From Amblyomma americanum (taxonomy: Eukaryota > Arthropoda > Arachnida > Ixodida > Ixodidae), in contig NC_135498.1 of NCBI RefSeq assembly GCF_052857255.1, positions 83,910,639 to 83,974,638 of the forward strand: a stretch of DNA of 64,000 bases. The letters run 5' to 3'. Below are positions 60,400 through 64,000 of this stretch, piece after piece. The notes under the pieces were generated by a model. It saw only the letters and a list, made by a program, of their open reading frames with translations, searched no databases and was not told where the DNA came from. Made by a program: the position numbers and the translations under genes. Position 1 is the stretch's first letter. Each line of letters opens with the position of its first letter.

Positions 60400-60965
60400 A
60401 TTCTAAGGGGGGTTACCATAGGAAAAGAAAGATTTTACTTCAGCGGTGGAATGCGCAACCGGCGTGTGGTTTCTATTGCAAACATCCGCAGGGTGGCGAC
60501 CGCACAAGGAGGAGGGTATTCCAAGAGCTAGGAATGTGCAATCGGAGCATGATTGCCACGGGAACCAACCAGAGGTCAATTACCCTAGAAGGAGGAAGAG
60601 GAGGGTTATCGTGAACGAAGGAGAGTGTACCGATAGCAGAGGTATCTGCAGGAGGAGGGTATGGCGAGAGCATAGGGAGGCGTAACCTGGGGTGATCACC
60701 ACGGAACTGCCCGGAAGATGGCTACCGTGGAAGGAGGATGATGTGGTGCGAAATGACGTATCGCCAACTGGAGGGTGATTACAGTGGAAGGAAGAAGGGA
60801 CGGCGAAACACCAAAGCGTAAGCGGACGGTGGTTGACGGGAACCACCCACAGGATAGTTACCCTGAAAGTAGGAGGGTATAGCGAGTACGTAGGAACGCG
60901 TGACTGGAGGGCTGTCACCGTGAAAAGAGGAGGGAAAGTGCCGCTAGGGTGGAGGAATGTAACAA
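60400..60965. repeat. Degenerate minisatellite, GA-rich
   Basis: Imperfect repeats of roughly 60-70 bp around GGAAGGAGGAGGGTAT, CGAGARCGTAGGAACGCG and GGAGGGYGATYACC. At least eight recognisable pieces with strong purine bias on the plus strand. Confidence 0.65.
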
Positions 60966-61186
60966 GGTACATCTGCGGCAGCTGCTGCAAAACACGTCAC
61001 CCGAGGAGAGGGCCATCTGCGGCGCCGCGCGCCTAGAGCGGCGGTCTGGACAGGAGAGCATTTTAAAAAACGAGCATTTGCGGAAACCTGAAAATAGCGC
61101 TCTCGAACTATACAGATGGGAAGTCGCTTTCATATTTTCTGCCCCAAGATATCCAAAACTGAATACCTTAACAGCTGTCGCTTAAT

Positions 61187-63727
61187 ACGGCATTAGACAG
61201 TGGTTCCCATCCTGTTAATTTTTCATGAATCTTAGGTATTGTACAAACGAAAGGATAGATTTACAAGAGAAATCAATGAAGAATTTCATATTTAAAAAAA
61301 GCCCGCGACACGGGCATACGCGCCCCTTCTGTGCTTGTTTATGCGTTTTCATGCGAAATTCTCTATCTTGATTCACTTGATTGAAGTAGCAGGGGTTCTT
61401 TTTGGTGTGGCACATGAGCGCCTGGTGGTTACAAAAGAATACATTGTTCTTGATTATATCAAATAACCTCAAGTGACTAACCAGCGCCGGTCTTGAGTTC
61501 TTCCTTAGCCTTTATTGCAGCGTCGTTTTCAGCTTCAAAAGCGGTTCGCGTGTTGTTATTCGTGCGTATCTCTAGGCTGGTAATTTGCCTCCTTCAGCAT
61601 GGTAGTAAATTATACGAAGCGGGAAACTGGTTACAGTGCCTTGTGAAATAACCTTGAAATGTGAAAGAAAGCTAACTCCTCTCACTCATTTGCAAGGGCA
61701 ACTTCGATTGCCACATTGAGAAACAGGAGAATGACCTAAGTAATTATCACAGCCGTGCCGTCTGCGTCATGGATGTCTGCCACACTCGCAGCAGCACACT
61801 TGACCAAATTCCAGCGCCATGATTCTTTGACATCTATGATTCACTACACATTGCGTTCTGTTCTTACGTTCTGATTGTGCAGCGTACAGTGGAGCAGGAT
61901 ATATTGAGAGCCAGCACTCATCTACTCGAGAGGGAACGTTCAATGTATTTGGCGTTAGGTACAAAAATTGTTCGGCTCTGTGGGCAACGTCACATATACA
62001 ATGTCAAACAAGAATGCCAGGATGCCGTAAAGACTTGCGAACATCTCGCTATGCCCTCAGAAAAGCTGGCGTAATTTAGGACGTGTCAAACAGCGAAGAA
62101 TGCTCTCCAATGCTTTTTCAGCAAAACATTTTATTGTTTCATCTGCTCGCGAAAGAAGTCATAGTACCGAAATTAATATCTATGGTAGAGAGATGTATAA
62201 ATTGGTTTTTATCCTGTACCTTTCCATGCGCTCTTATTTATACCCGGTTTTTTGGTAGTTTTGAGCGTGGTTTTGAGATCTTATAGTACTTCTGGTAGCC
62301 AGAAAAACTTGAAAACTTGGAACCATTTCTTCTTAGGTTGCGAACTATGGAATAATATATCACCTCTGACAGGAAAGCGCTAGCTTTAGTTCATAATTTT
62401 GTACTGTGCATCGCGTTTCAGTAGAAGTATAACATTCATGAACTTTGTATAAAAGTTTTATGCGTTAATCATCTCCCTATGTGCGGGACGGGAGCCAAAT
62501 ATGCGAAGAAAAGGGAGGAAGACCTACTTTTCTCTTTGTGAAATGGAGTGCACTCAGTGCCAATTGAAGATAGGTGGACTGTATCAGCATCTCACAAATT
62601 TATTTATTAGCCAACGTCAACCGATGCCCCACATATAGAGGCTATGCAATAATTTTACCATATGACGGGTCCATAACGTTAGTTTTTTCTGTGGTGGAGA
62701 AGGGTAAATATAAACAACATCAGCAGGTGCAGGTTGCGTTCCACTCCAGGTGTATAATTATCGCTTGCATACGTTGTGTAGGAAAAAAAATTCATTTGCA
62801 ATTATTCGTTCGACTCGCATATTTCAGCTAATGCGTTTTCGTGATTTTCGCAATCGCTAATACCCGTCTGTACACAGATTTCCTTAGTTATTTGCCTACA
62901 GCGTGAAATTCTCAATCAACCTATACGAACAGCAACAGCCAACGGATGTTGACAAGTCAACGTGCCTGAGTATTAACGTATGGAATGTGAACTTCACTTG
63001 ATAGGTTGACAGTTATTCTAGACTGTGTTTCGGGCCGCCAAGAAGCGCCGAGCAGTGGGTGCCAGTATGAATCTCCACCTCCTGTGATGTTTCGCCGGCA
63101 CATTTCACCTTCTCCGCGAGAGCATTTCTTTCAAGGTCACCTTCAGCTGTGGTCAACATCGCCTCTGAAAGTGAAACTATGTCATATAAAAAATGTATGG
63201 CGCATGACCAACTTCGATTTAGTTCTAGAAAAGTTAATTGTACCTAGACGTTGGTGCAACGTAAACTGAACCTAGTCTGTGCAGCCTACTTCCCAACCAT
63301 CTAATGGCTCTCGAGAAAGCAGGACTTGGAACACCGACACATGGGAAAAATGTCAGAAGATTTAGCGTGATTAGTCCAAATGCGAATCAGATGTGCTAGC
63401 ACTTTGGTTTCGGTTCGAGCCTCGGTTTTCAAGGTCAAGCAGACTTCAGACAAGGATCGGCGAAATCGGACTTAAGCTCCGCCTGAAGGCCATGATGCGA
63501 TAGCTTTAATGACTTGGTGCCAATATATGCAGAATTGTTCATTCTACCTATATGCAACGTGCTATACGCTTAAACGCGCATGAAAGAAATGTCATTTGTA
63601 TCGTGCTCGGCAAAGTATATAGTGCGTTGCATGTACGCTGCTCGACCAACCAAGCCAATATCGGGTACATTTAGTCGTCATTCTGTAATTAAGATTCGTA
63701 GGTCACTGGTAGTCAGTTTACCACTCC
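61187..63727. other. Gene-poor stretch
   Basis: No conserved domain, named repeat or RNA gene seen. A weak exon-like stretch at 61,882-61,957 (acceptor TGTGCAG, then DILRASTHLLERERSM, then GTACAA) is noted only for completeness. Confidence 0.4.
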
Positions 63728-63815
63728 TGGCGCATGGCGCAGTGGTTAAGCGATGCGCCTGCGATGGCAGGTGTTGCCGTCAGTGGGGCTTTTGAGACCC
63801 GGGTTGCTCTTGGCA
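63728..63815 (+). repeat. tRNA-like SINE head
   Basis: TGGCGCAGTGGTTAAGCG (A-box-like) and GAGACCCGGGTTGC (B-box-like region) spaced as in a tRNA-derived SINE. Related to the fragments at 1316, 29,965 and 41,637. Confidence 0.6.
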
Positions 63816-64000
63816 ACCTTTTGCGACCAATAATTACTTGAACTGCCACCTGCCACAATGGCTAGTTTTCTCACAATCCAATGGGCAGGTTGTGATTGTG
63901 GTACATGGTACATGGTCACGTGCCATGGGAGGCCCACCAGCCGCCTAGTTGGCAGAGGAACCTCACAGACAACGGCTAAGTGCAGGAATAGAACATCTAG

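Noticed and set aside
1..64000. CRISPR arrays, operons, bacterial genes
   Set aside because: No direct-repeat/spacer structure. The gene layout with introns, SINEs and LINEs is clearly eukaryotic.

Overview
The window looks like a piece of a hard-tick (Ixodida, probably metastriate) nuclear genome. Exons are short and split by 1.5-2.5 kb introns with GT/AG borders. There are no operons. Much of the DNA is repetitive: Ruka-type tRNA-derived SINEs, non-LTR retrotransposons with endonuclease, RT and RNase H domains, an RTE-type 3' end, MITEs, fold-back elements and Tc1/mariner remnants. The tick assignment comes from recalling these repeat families, not from a search.

The only gene family I can identify is a set of related copies of one gene encoding a chitinase-like (glycoside hydrolase family 18, GH18) protein with an N-terminal membrane anchor. 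Three nearly complete five-exon copies lie on the minus strand: unit A (3.9-13.1 kb), unit B (31.1-38.2 kb) and unit C (42.9-51.9 kb). Two lone first exons lie on the plus strand: D (18.0-24.2 kb, split by a LINE) and E (52.57-53.03 kb). D and E sit head-to-head with A and C. Each reconstructed product has a basic N-terminus, one transmembrane segment, a Ser/Pro-rich stalk and a GH18-like barrel. At the place of the catalytic DxxDxDxE motif the three copies read YGGAVLLWTVS in A, YGGAVLLWRVS in B and DEGAVLLWRVS in C, so all catalytic acids are gone.

All three minus-strand copies look like pseudogenes. The ATG seen in E is ACG at the same codon in A, B and C. Exon 4 is frame-disrupted in every copy. 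A also has stops in exon 4 and a frameshift in exon 5. B has a stop in exon 1, and C has a frameshift there. Shared lesions (a 4-bp deletion in exon 4 and an RTE insertion) group B with C, but the exon 2 region groups A with C, which suggests gene conversion or unequal exchange.

Layout: 1-13.1 kb unit A, with a 5'-truncated LINE, a MITE and SINEs; 13.6-17.9 kb a minus-strand LINE; 18.0-23.8 kb a plus-strand LINE inserted in exon 1 of D; 24.2-28.5 kb a SINE-rich spacer with a 321-bp tandem SINE array; 28.6-38.3 kb unit B; 38.3-39.8 kb a spacer with a near-perfect hairpin; 39.8-51.9 kb unit C, with a fold-back element, an RTE fragment and a 235-bp triplication; 52.6-53.0 kb exon 1 of E; 53-64 kb a gene-poor tail with SINEs, nested palindromes, a Tc1 fragment, a twice-seen small ORF, a degenerate minisatellite and weak exon candidates.
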